A stretch of 64,000 bases of DNA from Lactobacillus mulieris (lineage in GTDB: Bacteria; Bacillota; Bacilli; Lactobacillales; Lactobacillaceae). Position numbers and translations under genes: made by a program. The number at the start of each line of letters is the position of its first letter. Position 1 is the first letter of the stretch. The notes below the pieces were generated by a model that saw only the letters and a program-made list of their open reading frames with translations, searched no databases and was not told the origin of the DNA. Positions 8,061 through 17,026 of this stretch are shown piece by piece. Where the stretch lies: positions 1-64,000 of the forward strand of contig NZ_SDGL01000004.1 in the NCBI RefSeq assembly GCF_007095465.1, written 5' to 3'.

Positions 8061-9020
8061 TTAATTTAAGATAATTGCCCCACCAAATAAGCCTTTAAAG
8101 AAATTAACTACAGCATCAATTACTTTTTGAATCCAGTTTTTAGTATCTTGGGAATTTAACTTATTAAAAATGCTCTTAGCACCTTCTTGAATTTGACTAG
8201 ATAACTTTTGAGCTTGTTCTTTAAAACTGTTAGAGTTTAATGCTCCGGATTTTTTGATGGTTATTAATAAGTTGATAATTTGTTGCTTTTGAGAATTAGT
8301 AATGACATTTGTTAAATTATTCTTTTCAAGTTGATTGTTAACAATAGTTGTTATTTGATTATTAGTGATATTTGAACCATATTTAGCCATATCAGCTTTT
8401 GCTCCAGCAACAGCATTATTTAATTGTGCATCACTGTAGCCATCTTTATTTTTGTTATCTTGAGTGATTGAACTTAAAGTGTTTAATTCACTTTGTGCGG
8501 CATTTACTTGACTTTGATTAAGAGTATTGCCGGATTGCGCATAAGCAGCATATATACCAGCTAAAGCCCCAGAACCATCAATTGGCGTAGCACTAGTAAT
8601 ATAAATATTGGCATCAGTAATTCCGGCAGTTAAAGCAGCATTTTTATACTGGTTAGCTGTAATAGTAGTAATATTATTTGAACCATTATAATTCAAAATT
8701 TTTACATTAATACCACTGCCACTACTTGTCTTTTGAATCATTGCACTGGACCAGACACCAGATGAATTAGTAAAGGTTTCACCTGATGGATTAAGATATT
8801 TAACTAAGTCACTCCCTGTAACCGTAATTGTTTTGTAAGAAGCGCCATTTAATGACTGAGTTAAGGTATTAATAGTACCTTGTTTTTGACTGCTAGTTAA
8901 GGATGAACCCAAAGTTACAACTGGTGTTGTATCATCATCAGCTTTAGCAGTATTTTTGTTAGCGAAGCTGAATCCTGTTGCAATTATTGCTGCAACTAAA
9001 AATGCCATAAATTTTTTCAT
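8061..9020 (-). CDS. Secreted DUF1002 protein
   Basis: The 319-residue protein begins with a clear signal peptide (MKKFMAFLVAAIIATGFSFA, cleavage near AKA-DDD). The rest reads as DUF1002: a GSSLTSSQK opening, an EIYITSATPIDGSG-like core (here NIYITSATPIDGSG, about 136-149), and a helical C-terminal half. The last residues (VNFFKGLFGGAIILN) are hydrophobic and could hold the protein at the membrane. DUF1002 proteins are widespread in Firmicutes without an assigned activity. It is a single-gene unit with its own ribosome binding site (AAAGGAGTGAAAT, minus strand). Confidence 0.85.
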   Translation of the reverse strand: MKKFMAFLVAAIIATGFSFANKNTAKADDDTTPVVTLGSSLTSSQKQGTINTLTQSLNGASYKTITVTGSDLVKYLNPSGETFTNSSGVWSSAMIQKTSSGSGINVKILNYNGSNNITTITANQYKNAALTAGITDANIYITSATPIDGSGALAGIYAAYAQSGNTLNQSQVNAAQSELNTLSSITQDNKNKDGYSDAQLNNAVAGAKADMAKYGSNITNNQITTIVNNQLEKNNLTNVITNSQKQQIINLLITIKKSGALNSNSFKEQAQKLSSQIQEGAKSIFNKLNSQDTKNWIQKVIDAVVNFFKGLFGGAIILN

Positions 9021-9185
9021 AATAACATTTCACTCCTTTATGGTTATATTATACCTATTTTGATAAATGAGAAGCTAACTTCGCAAAGAAAGCTTAATAG
9101 TTTTACAACTTCCTTTAACCTTTTACTTAAAATAGGAATTAAACTGGTTCGATGATATAATTTTAAGAAAAGGAGGAGCCGAATT

Positions 9186-9998
9186 TTGCAACAACCAAAG
9201 TTGACCGTGATTATGCCGGTCTATAATTTAGCAGAATATTTACCACGAGCTTTAGATGCATTACTTCATCAAGATGAATCTAATTTTAAGCTTTTGATTA
9301 TTGATGATGGTTCTACTGACAAGACTAGCGAAATTTTGCAACAATATCGGCCAAAATTTCCATATTTTACTGTAATTAAAACTAAGAATGGTGGGCCTTC
9401 TTCAGCAAGAAATATTGGTTTAAGTCAGGTGGATACTCCATATTTTACTTTTCATGATGGGGATGACTTTGTTGATCCAGGATATGTTTCCTTTTTTATT
9501 AGAGCTTTTAAGCTTCATCCAGATTGTGATATGGTTTCTTGTGGTTATTATATTGATCGTCCTAAGGGAAGAAGCCATGTTGTAGGTAAGCCTGAAAGTG
9601 GAGTGTTGACTAAAGGAAATGCCTTTATGAAACTTACTGATATCTTTGCTTCTCCAATGAAGGGCTATTGCTGGAATAAAGGATATCGAACTAAATTAGT
9701 TAGAAAGCATAACTTGCTTTTTGATGCAGATGTAGCATTTATGGAAGATCAGATTTTTAATGTTAAATATATTTCAATAGCAAGAAAAGTTTACTATACA
9801 CAAAAGCCATATTATCATTATTGGCAACGGTCTGATTCAATTGTCCATAAGCCTAATTTAAAGAAGACATCAGATTTACTTATGGGAAATTATTTAATTT
9901 GGAGTAAAATTATAAAAAGTATTATGAAAGAACGTGAGCAAGAAAAGGCAAAGAAAAAAGCTAATAAAATCTTGCTCAAGAATTCAAATATTGACTAA
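9186..9998 (+). CDS. Family 2 glycosyltransferase
   Basis: The 270-residue protein is a GT-A fold transferase: LTVIMPVYN at the N-terminus, the nucleotide-binding DDGSTD at about 40-45, GGPSSARNIGL near 74, and the metal-binding HDGDDFVDPGY near 95. There is no C-terminal membrane span, so it acts at the inner face, probably on cell-wall or exopolysaccharide glycans. The start is TTG 9186, supported by AAAGGAGGAGCC just upstream. It precedes an alpha/beta hydrolase gene by 18 bp and is probably co-transcribed with it. The acceptor is unknown. Confidence 0.87.
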   Translation: MQQPKLTVIMPVYNLAEYLPRALDALLHQDESNFKLLIIDDGSTDKTSEILQQYRPKFPYFTVIKTKNGGPSSARNIGLSQVDTPYFTFHDGDDFVDPGYVSFFIRAFKLHPDCDMVSCGYYIDRPKGRSHVVGKPESGVLTKGNAFMKLTDIFASPMKGYCWNKGYRTKLVRKHNLLFDADVAFMEDQIFNVKYISIARKVYYTQKPYYHYWQRSDSIVHKPNLKKTSDLLMGNYLIWSKIIKSIMKEREQEKAKKKANKILLKNSNID

Positions 9999-10016
9999 GG
10001 ATATTTAGGAATAAGA

Positions 10017-10673
10017 ATGAAAGTTACTGTTAATAATGTTGAATTGTATTATCAAAAATTAGGCAAAGGTGAACCGTTGATTTTACTTCACGGTCATCAT
10101 TTAGATGGTGGAATGTTTGATAAAATTTTAGCACCGCTTTCTTTATACTATACTGTTTATGTCTTAGATATGAGAGGACATGGTCTAAGTGAAGGAGATG
10201 CTGCAGAGCATTATCAAGAAGAAGTTAGTGATTTGGCAGCTTTTATCCGTAAACTTGATTTAAAACAGCCATATATTTATGGCTATGATGCTGGTGGGGT
10301 TGTAACTCTAATGTTAGCTAGCCAATATCCTAATATGCTAAAAAAAGCGATAGTGGCAGGGGTCTTTGTACATGGTGCGGGAATTAAGCCATATCATTAT
10401 GCTGTTGAAGGAGTGAAGCGTTTCATTAAACGTGATCCAGATAGCCAAGTTGAATTAACAGAAACACTCATTGAGCCAGAAAAATTAAGAAAAATTATTA
10501 CTCCAACCTTGTGTGTTGTAGGAGAAAAAGACTGGGTAAAAGTTGAACATGTAAGATGGTATTCTCAAATTATGAAAAATGCACGATTGGTAATTATGCC
10601 TAGACAAACCCATGATAGTTATACAGTTCATAGTTTTAAAATGCTGGATTTAATTAAAGATTTTTGTAGATAA
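10017..10673 (+). CDS. Alpha/beta hydrolase with Asp at the nucleophile position
   Basis: The 218-residue protein has a compact alpha/beta hydrolase fold: LILLHGHHLDGG (22-32), DMRGHGLSEGD (51-61), the elbow YGYDAGG (88-94) and a C-terminal His in RQTHDSY (H199). The elbow residue is Asp91, not the Ser of ordinary esterases. Asp nucleophiles are known in haloalkane dehalogenases and epoxide hydrolases of this superfamily. Asp172 (GEKDW) is the candidate acid. The lid region is short. Substrate unknown; loss of hydrolase function is an alternative. It follows the glycosyltransferase gene closely. Confidence 0.75.
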   Translation: MKVTVNNVELYYQKLGKGEPLILLHGHHLDGGMFDKILAPLSLYYTVYVLDMRGHGLSEGDAAEHYQEEVSDLAAFIRKLDLKQPYIYGYDAGGVVTLMLASQYPNMLKKAIVAGVFVHGAGIKPYHYAVEGVKRFIKRDPDSQVELTETLIEPEKLRKIITPTLCVVGEKDWVKVEHVRWYSQIMKNARLVIMPRQTHDSYTVHSFKMLDLIKDFCR

Positions 10674-10703
10674 AAAGATAGCGATATATATCGCTATCTT
10701 TTT
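10672..10703. terminator. Bidirectional terminator
   Basis: AAAGATAGCGATA pairs with TATCGCTATCTTT around a short centre, flanked by A-runs and T-runs, between the converging alpha/beta hydrolase and DUF1304 genes. It overlaps both stop codons. Confidence 0.9.
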
Positions 10704-11076
10704 ACATATATAAGCTCATGCAACTAATAATTAAAGCAATCAGTCCGGGAGTCATTTGAACAAAATAAATTTTTTGGTTAACAGTTAAACCACCAAAAAA
10801 ACCAACTACACTAACAAAGCTTGAGAATAGCAAGTTTGCGTATATTGTATTAGTTCCAGTGAAAACCCACTGACCTAAAATAATAATTACAGCTAGCATT
10901 GCATTATAAATTCCTTGATTTGCCATAGAAATTCTAGCATCAGCTTGTTTGAGAAACTCTACATCAACTCCGAAAGCTTTTGCTTGTTTTTTTGGATTAG
11001 CAGTCATTTCTAAAAAAGCGATAAATAAATGCTCAATTGCAATTATCAATAATAAAACAATACTAAAAGTTCTCAT
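10702..11076 (-). CDS. DUF1304 membrane protein
   Basis: The 124-residue protein has four hydrophobic spans and the features of DUF1304: an N-terminal span with AIEHLFIAFLEM, a hydrophilic loop with Phe-Gly (KAFGV), and NQGIYNAMLAV at the second span. The function of the family is unknown. It is monocistronic, with an AGGAGG ribosome binding site on the minus strand just before ATG 11076. Confidence 0.85.
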   Translation of the reverse strand: MRTFSIVLLLIIAIEHLFIAFLEMTANPKKQAKAFGVDVEFLKQADARISMANQGIYNAMLAVIIILGQWVFTGTNTIYANLLFSSFVSVVGFFGGLTVNQKIYFVQMTPGLIALIISCMSLYM

Positions 11077-11217
11077 AAAATCCTCCTAAATAATATATTT
11101 GGATATTATAGCAAAAAATATTGAAAGAAATTCAATATTTTTGGAAGCCTTTGTTTATCCAACGTCTTTTTTTGTCTATAATAGAATTGTATATAGATTT
11201 TTCTAAAGGGGCATACA

Positions 11218-12204
11218 ATGAATAAAGAAGAACTCCATCAAATGTTACACCCAATGAAGTTAATCGGTTTAGGTGGTAATAAGGCTTTAAATGAAAAGAT
11301 TGCTAATATCTTGCATATGCCTTTGCTTGAAACAACTGTACATCATTTTAGCGATGGTGAAATTGCGGTAAACATTGCTGAAACTGTACGTGGTTGTGAT
11401 GTATTTGTTATTCAATCAATTCAAGATCCAGTTAACGAAAACTTTATGGAATTGGAAATAGTTTGTGATGCTTTACATCGTGCATCAGCTCACCGTATTA
11501 ACTGTGTAGTGCCATATTTGGCATATTCTCGTTCTGATACTAAGAGCCGTTCTCGTGAACCAATTACAGCTAAGTTAGTTGCTAACTTACTTCAATTAAC
11601 TGGAATTGATCGGTTAATTACTTTGGATTTACATGCTTCACAAATTCAAGGATTTTACAATATTCCAGTTGACCATTTACACGCTTTGCCATTACTTGCA
11701 CAATACTTCTTAGATAACGGGATTGCTACTAGCGATGATGATAATGTAGTAATCGTTTCACCAGATCATTCAGGCACTAAGTTAGCTCGTAACTTTGCGA
11801 CTAACTTTAATGCACCAATTGCAATTGTCGATCAACGTGGTGCTCATTACGATGATTCAGTTCACGATATGATTGGTGATGTAAAAGGGAAGAAATGTAT
11901 CATTGTCGATGATTTAATTGATACTGGCTCACGGATTGCCTCATCAACTCACTCTGTTTTAGCAGCTGGTGCAACTAAAGTTTATGTTGCAGCTAGTCAT
12001 GCATTATTATCACATGATGCAGTTGATGTTTTGAATAAGTTGCCAATTGAACAAATCGTAGTTACTGATACTATTAAGCACGAAAAATATCCTGATAGAA
12101 TTGTTAGAGTATCAGTCGATCAATTGCTTGCACGTGGAATTGATTATGTATACAATGATCGTTCAATTCACCAAATTTTTGATGAACAAAATAGAATTAA
12201 GTAA
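11218..12204 (+). CDS. prs: Ribose-phosphate pyrophosphokinase
   Basis: The 328-residue enzyme makes PRPP from ribose-5-phosphate and ATP for nucleotide synthesis. It shows the family's YSRSDTKSRSREPI loop (about 102-115), the metal-site DLHASQIQGFYNIPVDHL near 139, and the PRPP-binding VDDLIDTGSRIASS (about 229-242). Position 114 onward (EPITAKLVANLL) is typical of class I enzymes. A likely -10 (TATAAT, 11177-11182) lies upstream. It is a single-gene unit with its own terminator. Lactobacilli often carry two prs copies, and this may be the second. Confidence 0.93.
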   Translation: MNKEELHQMLHPMKLIGLGGNKALNEKIANILHMPLLETTVHHFSDGEIAVNIAETVRGCDVFVIQSIQDPVNENFMELEIVCDALHRASAHRINCVVPYLAYSRSDTKSRSREPITAKLVANLLQLTGIDRLITLDLHASQIQGFYNIPVDHLHALPLLAQYFLDNGIATSDDDNVVIVSPDHSGTKLARNFATNFNAPIAIVDQRGAHYDDSVHDMIGDVKGKKCIIVDDLIDTGSRIASSTHSVLAAGATKVYVAASHALLSHDAVDVLNKLPIEQIVVTDTIKHEKYPDRIVRVSVDQLLARGIDYVYNDRSIHQIFDEQNRIK

Positions 12205-12230
12205 TTGCTAGTTAATAATTAAGAAATTGA

Positions 12231-12261
12231 AAAACTGACTCTTATTAGGAGTCAGTTTTTG
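12231..12261 (+). terminator. Terminator of prs
   Basis: AAAACTGACTC (12231-12241) pairs with GAGTCAGTTTT (12249-12259), followed by T residues. Confidence 0.88.
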
Positions 12262-12341
12262 CTTATTACTATACAAAGCTAGAAGTAATTGATATAATTC
12301 TTTATAATTGTATAGACAAATTGATAGAGAGGATGACTATT

Positions 12342-13028
12342 GTGGCAAGACATAAAAATATGAAGCGGAGAAGAATTATTTTAGATAATACTTTCAAATT
12401 GATTCGTGAATATGGAATCGATAATGTATCGCTTCAAATGATTGCAGAAAAATCAGGAATTTCTAAGTCTTTACTGCAATCTTACTATCCACATAAACAA
12501 AAGTTAACCACTGATATTATGCATAATCTATTCAACACTTTGTGGGATGAAGTTTATACAAATGTTGTAGATCAAAAACAAAATTTATTTACTCAAGTGA
12601 AGGCATTTTGCTATATTATTGGTTCTTTAGGAATTCGTGATAACGGATTAGATCAAGTAATTAGACAGGCATTTAGTGATAATACTACTCTTGATTCATG
12701 GAGCCAAATGCTTAATTCATGGATTGTTGAAAGAAATTTGATTTCAGAATTTACACCTGATCAAATTGAAAGAATTCGTTCCGGGATTTCTTTTATTGCA
12801 GCTGGAGGTGGCCGACTTTACCTTAAACGCAAACCTCATAACCTTAACCCTGAAGAAATTGCTGATTTCATGACTTCAACTTTAATGGGAGTATTTATGA
12901 ATTATGATACTTCCGAAATTAAGGAAGTCCTCGAAGAAGGGCATCAAGTAATTCGAAATGCAGATATTGGTAGCATTCATTTTGCTATTGATCACATGTT
13001 TGACGAAGGTAAAGAAATTTACAGTTAG
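12342..13028 (+). CDS. TetR-family transcriptional regulator
   Basis: The protein of 228 residues has an N-terminal TetR helix-turn-helix (ILDNTFKLIREYGIDNVSLQMIAEKSGISKSLLQSYYPHK in overlapping parts, about residues 10-50) and a helical ligand domain with a Gly-rich turn (AAGGGRLYL). GTG 12342 is preferred over TTG 12321 or ATG 12333 because AGAGAGG (12326-12332) is then 9 bp upstream. The two membrane-protein genes that follow are 10 and 23 bp away, so the regulator probably controls them and itself. Confidence 0.85.
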   Translation: MARHKNMKRRRIILDNTFKLIREYGIDNVSLQMIAEKSGISKSLLQSYYPHKQKLTTDIMHNLFNTLWDEVYTNVVDQKQNLFTQVKAFCYIIGSLGIRDNGLDQVIRQAFSDNTTLDSWSQMLNSWIVERNLISEFTPDQIERIRSGISFIAAGGGRLYLKRKPHNLNPEEIADFMTSTLMGVFMNYDTSEIKEVLEEGHQVIRNADIGSIHFAIDHMFDEGKEIYS

Positions 13029-13038
13029 GGAGAGTAAT

Positions 13039-13872
13039 ATGGCAGAAACGACGCGTTCAGAGATTAGACGTCTTGATGCTGAGCAAAATAGATCATATAA
13101 AAGATCCTTTATTGCAACAATTTTTGTAGTTGTAAGTTTAATATTATTTAGTTTTACATTAATGAATCCTTCTTTTATGAAGGGAATTACTCGGACAAGT
13201 AATGGGCAAGCAGTGGTTGATGCACAAATTAATGCAAAATTTGATCGCTTGGCAGTGTTAGTTAATGGTCAAAAAAACAGCAGTTCTAACTTATTGACAG
13301 CAGATCAAACTCAAGTATTATCTGATGAATTGATAGATTATACATTAGGAATTCATTGGTTTAAGACGGATAATGCTAATTTAGCAAATAAGATTTATTC
13401 TACTTTGAATAAAGAAATTAATTCTAATTCAGCAACAGAAGCTCAAAATGTTTTAAAGAGTTTAAAAAAACAAGGAGATAGTTCTGTATATACTATTATT
13501 TCGGCCTTTGAATTAGCTGATGTTACACAACAAGCAAATTTAGTAACTATGTTTTTAATCATTAATACTGTTTTGGTAATAGTTTTAATCTTATCATTGA
13601 TTTCTACATTGATGGAAATGAGAGAAAAGCTACGTTTGAAGGCTATAATTCATGAAATAACAGGTGCAGGTATGTGGACAGGAGCTTTAATGATTGTTAT
13701 CTATGTCATTTTAGCGATGATACCACTAATCTTTAATGTTGAAAGCATAAGTATTTTGGACTTTGGATACTGGTTAGAATTAGCAAGTTCTGTATTTTTA
13801 GAATATGTTATGTTCGGTGCAATTATTTTTGTAATTAATACTATTCCTTGGCAATTAACTTCTACAAAATAG
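13039..13872 (+). CDS. Membrane protein with four spans, unknown
   Basis: The start is ATG 13039, behind AGGGAGAG (13027-13034); this gives 277 residues. There is a span near residues 25-45, a long extracytoplasmic-type domain rich in Asn/Gln/Ser (about 50-175), then three spans (about 180-270). The shape resembles a sensor or transport-accessory protein, but I do not recognise a family. It sits between a TetR gene and a 90-residue membrane protein, probably in one operon. Confidence 0.7.
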   Translation: MAETTRSEIRRLDAEQNRSYKRSFIATIFVVVSLILFSFTLMNPSFMKGITRTSNGQAVVDAQINAKFDRLAVLVNGQKNSSSNLLTADQTQVLSDELIDYTLGIHWFKTDNANLANKIYSTLNKEINSNSATEAQNVLKSLKKQGDSSVYTIISAFELADVTQQANLVTMFLIINTVLVIVLILSLISTLMEMREKLRLKAIIHEITGAGMWTGALMIVIYVILAMIPLIFNVESISILDFGYWLELASSVFLEYVMFGAIIFVINTIPWQLTSTK

Positions 13873-13895
13873 GATTATTTCAGGAGATAAATTTT

Positions 13896-14168
13896 ATGTT
13901 GCTTTTTTCAATATTGGTTTTAATTATTTTAGCTAATTCGATAAGAACTAAGTATTCAGATAATCCGACTATTAAATTTTTGAAAAAACATCGTGGATTA
14001 ATATTAACAGCTTATTCTGTTTTAGTGTTTAGTTATTTTGTTTTAAAAAATGGATTTAATGTTCTTACAAGCACCTATATATTTTTTATACTTATCGGAA
14101 TTTTTTATTTAATTCATGATAGGAATAAAATAAACGAGAGAATAGTAGAGCAATACAAAAAACGTTGA
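13896..14168 (+). CDS. Small membrane protein, unknown
   Basis: The start ATG 13896 follows CAGGAGATAAA (13881-13891) and avoids overlap with the previous gene, giving 90 residues. It has three hydrophobic spans separated by a basic loop (FLKKHRG) and ends in a charged tail (DRNKINERIVEQYKKR). It is the last gene of the TetR-led cluster and runs into the terminator at 14157. Function unknown. Confidence 0.7.
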   Translation: MLLFSILVLIILANSIRTKYSDNPTIKFLKKHRGLILTAYSVLVFSYFVLKNGFNVLTSTYIFFILIGIFYLIHDRNKINERIVEQYKKR

Positions 14169-14198
14169 TAAAGTCTTAAAAAACTTATCAACGTTTTT
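14157..14198. terminator. Terminator after the TetR/membrane-protein cluster
   Basis: AAAAACGTTGATAA pairs with TTATCAACGTTTTT over a long A/T-flanked stem; it overlaps the stop codon at 14166-14168 and can work in both directions for the converging surface-protein gene. Confidence 0.85.
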
Positions 14199-14225
14199 AT
14201 TTATTATTTATTTAAAATGTTTTTT

Positions 14226-15725
14226 CTATGCTGGATTTTTACTTGGGATTTTTTGAACCCATTGATTTGGTCCGAGGTAATACCAAGTAATTCCGCCAAT
14301 TATTATACTTTGACCATATGCATAACTAGTTTGTGGTTTGAGATAAGCATATGTTTTTGTTTGTAAGTTAGCATATGGACTAGTATAAATTTGTTTATCA
14401 AGCATGTTATCATCTGAATCTAAAATTCCAGCACTAATTAATGGATTTGAAACACGATAAAAGTCTCTAAACCATTGGTTTTTGCCAAGATTATAGAAGT
14501 TTTTACCATCTTGATAAGATCTTCCAAAAATAGCGGTATTTGTAATTCTATCTTTCATAAGTGTGTCGCTGATTTCTTCAGCCTTTAGTAATAAAGCTGA
14601 TTTGATCTTGACATCTTTTTCTGCAGGAGTTGATGACTGGTTATTTTCGATTTGTTCAACTTGATTCTGAACATTAGTTGATGATTTAGTTGTTGTAGTG
14701 TTTAAACTAGGCTGGTTAGCGGCAACTTGATTAAATAGTTTAAAACTATAGGAGTAGATACCATTAATGTTTACTTGATATTGGTGCCCAGAAATAAGAC
14801 TAATATTGCCAGGCTTATAAGTTATATTGGTTGAGAAGTTCCCATAAAAACTAGAACTATAATTATGAACATCTGTTGCAGTTACCTTTTGACCGGTATC
14901 TAAGTCAGTAACAGTAATTGTTGGAGTTGATTTAATTTGTTCATTTGCTAAATAAAATGACCAATAAATATTTTGTCCACTTAATAACTCTATTGGGAAA
15001 ACTCCTTCACTAGGATAGGTAATAGTAGATTTAGCAGCGGTTTTCATTACATCTGATAGATTAATAACTCTTTGAACAGAATAACGATAGCCATTTGCTC
15101 CATAAGCAGCACCTATTCCTGTTGTATAAAGCCAAGGTGAAAGAATCCAAGCTCTGTGACCAGTGTCTCCACCTGTTAAATTGTTTCTGTCAGTCAAAAA
15201 GTCGGTAATTACATCTCCAGCTGATTGATTTAAGATATTGAAGTTAAGATTGGAATTTTTGGTTAAATCAACTGCTGTATCCCAGTCGCTCTCACTAATA
15301 TAACTAGGCTTAGACTCATTTGGTAAACCGTGTTGATTTTGGAATGGGTTTGCGCCAATGGCAGCCATAACTGCAGCAGCAATTTGTGCATTTTGATTTT
15401 CAGTCTTACTTGCAGTGACACTTGGCAAACCAAAAAGTGCTCTATAATAATTAATCCAGGCTAATTGAGAGTCAATGTAATTTTGAGATATTTGCCCTGC
15501 AGAAAATGGTTCAGTTAAGTTAGGAGTAATTGTATATAAATTGCTTTTACTATATGGCGTTTGATCCAAACTTGCATAGCGATTTTGGAATGAACGAATA
15601 GTATTAAGTTCAGAGCTAGTAAAAGTTGCTGCACTAGCAATAGGTGTAGCAATAGTTGTAGTAAATGTTGGAGCTAACAACATGATACTTGCTGAAATAG
15701 TAGCAAGTTTTCGCTTGAAATTCAT
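14226..15725 (-). CDS. Secreted CAP-domain surface protein with SLAP-like C-terminus
   Basis: ATG 15725 follows GGAGGGCTTC on the minus strand, giving 499 residues; the longer upstream frame has no ribosome binding site. A signal peptide (KRKLATISASIMLLAPTF..., cleavage near ASAA) is followed by a CAP/SCP-like domain of the SEC10/PgrA surface-exclusion type (about 75-220: HGLPNES, DTGHRAWILSPWLYTTGIGAAYG). A Ser/Thr/Gln linker leads to two C-terminal modules (KNFYNLGKNQWFRDFYRV; GITWYYLGPNQWVQKIP) resembling the SLAP domain of S-layer-type proteins. It is probably attached to wall polymers. Role unknown. Confidence 0.8.
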   Translation of the reverse strand: MNFKRKLATISASIMLLAPTFTTTIATPIASAATFTSSELNTIRSFQNRYASLDQTPYSKSNLYTITPNLTEPFSAGQISQNYIDSQLAWINYYRALFGLPSVTASKTENQNAQIAAAVMAAIGANPFQNQHGLPNESKPSYISESDWDTAVDLTKNSNLNFNILNQSAGDVITDFLTDRNNLTGGDTGHRAWILSPWLYTTGIGAAYGANGYRYSVQRVINLSDVMKTAAKSTITYPSEGVFPIELLSGQNIYWSFYLANEQIKSTPTITVTDLDTGQKVTATDVHNYSSSFYGNFSTNITYKPGNISLISGHQYQVNINGIYSYSFKLFNQVAANQPSLNTTTTKSSTNVQNQVEQIENNQSSTPAEKDVKIKSALLLKAEEISDTLMKDRITNTAIFGRSYQDGKNFYNLGKNQWFRDFYRVSNPLISAGILDSDDNMLDKQIYTSPYANLQTKTYAYLKPQTSYAYGQSIIIGGITWYYLGPNQWVQKIPSKNPA

Positions 15726-15929
15726 GGATTGAAGCCCTCCTTTTCTATAGATATATGATATCACATTTCTTTTGTAACAGTTTTGTAACATTTATGTAAC
15801 AATTTAAACACATTTGCTAAAATTTTTCTAGTTTTTTTCCTAATAAATACGCCAATTAAGCTGTAAATGCGTATAATTAAAGATTGAACGATATAAGGAG
15901 ATAAAAACGAACAATTAAAGGAGAAAAAA

Positions 15930-17015
15930 ATGACAGATAAAACCAGAGTTGGCTTAATCTTTGGTGGTAACTCCTCAGAATATGAGGTCTCCATTGTTTC
16001 TGGCCACAACATTTATAACGCAATTGATAAAGAAAAGTATGATGTATATCCAATTTGGTTAACAAAAGATAATTATTTTGCAAGTTTAGAAGATTCCAAA
16101 AAGGTTTGGGATGATCCTACTTATACTATCAAAAATCCACACAAATTAGCTAATGTTTCAAACTTTGAACAATTAGCTAATTTACCTGAAATGGATGTTT
16201 ACTTCCCAATTGTTCATGGAAATATTGGTGAAGATGGTGTTATTCAAGGGTTCTTTAGAATGCTTGATAAACCATTTGTTGGTGATGATGTATTAGCAGC
16301 AGCTGTCACAATGGATAAAGAATTTACTAAAATTTTGGCACAAAGAGCTGGGGTACCTGTTGCTGATTGGGTTGCTATTAAGCGCTTTGAGTACAATGAT
16401 AAAAATAACTCTAAGCTTGATTACAATTATGTTTCTAAGAAATTAGGAACTGATTTATTTGTTAAGCCTTCTAACCAAGGTTCAAGTGTTGGAATTAGTC
16501 ATGTTAAATCAGAAGCAGACTACTTACCAGCTCTTGCAGAAGCTTTTAAATATGATGATAAAGTATTAGTTGAAGAAGCAATTGATGGTACTGAAGTTGA
16601 AACAGCTGTTTTAGGAAATGATGATATTATTGTTTCAGGTGTTGGTCAAATTATTAATGCCAAAGGATCATTCTACAGTTATAAAAATAAATATGATGAT
16701 TCTTCAACTACTACCTTACAAATTCCAGCAGATTTACCAGCAGAAATTGTGGAAAAAGTTCGCTCAAATGCAGAAAAAATTTATCGTGCAACTGAGTGTA
16801 GTGGAATGGCTAGAATTGACTCTATGTTAAGAACAAGCGATCATGAAGTTATTTTTAATGAATTGAATGCGCTTCCTGGTTTTACTAATATCAGTATGTA
16901 TCCTAAATTGTTTGAAGAAGCTGGTATTAAGTATACCGATCTTATTTCTCGCTTGATTGAATTGGCTGTTGAACGCCATAATCACAAAAAAACTTTGCTT
17001 CATAAGCCTGAATAG
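15930..17015 (+). CDS. ddl: D-alanine--D-alanine ligase
   Basis: The 361-residue ATP-grasp enzyme makes the D-Ala-D-Ala end of peptidoglycan precursors. Signs are RVGLIFGGNSSEYEVS at the N-terminus, the ATP-grasp lid (KPSNQGSSVGISHV, about 178-191), EEAIDGTEVETAVLG near 212, and the metal/substrate end NELNALPGFTNISMYPKLFE (about 309-328). The Phe after LPGFT/YSYKNKY region is consistent with a D-Ala-D-Ala enzyme rather than D-Lac. AAAGGAG precedes the ATG. The MerR-like gene at 17027 starts 12 bp after the stop. Confidence 0.93.
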   Translation: MTDKTRVGLIFGGNSSEYEVSIVSGHNIYNAIDKEKYDVYPIWLTKDNYFASLEDSKKVWDDPTYTIKNPHKLANVSNFEQLANLPEMDVYFPIVHGNIGEDGVIQGFFRMLDKPFVGDDVLAAAVTMDKEFTKILAQRAGVPVADWVAIKRFEYNDKNNSKLDYNYVSKKLGTDLFVKPSNQGSSVGISHVKSEADYLPALAEAFKYDDKVLVEEAIDGTEVETAVLGNDDIIVSGVGQIINAKGSFYSYKNKYDDSSTTTLQIPADLPAEIVEKVRSNAEKIYRATECSGMARIDSMLRTSDHEVIFNELNALPGFTNISMYPKLFEEAGIKYTDLISRLIELAVERHNHKKTLLHKPE

Positions 17016-17026
17016 GGGAAGAATTG

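Noticed and set aside
8061..9020. S-layer or adhesin gene
   Set aside because: The signal peptide and Ser/Thr/Asn-rich stretch suggested this at first, but the NIYITSATPIDGSG core is that of DUF1002.
12958..13038. Longer start for the membrane protein at 13039
   Set aside because: The upstream ATG lies inside the TetR gene and has no ribosome binding site, while ATG 13039 has AGGGAGAG at the right distance.
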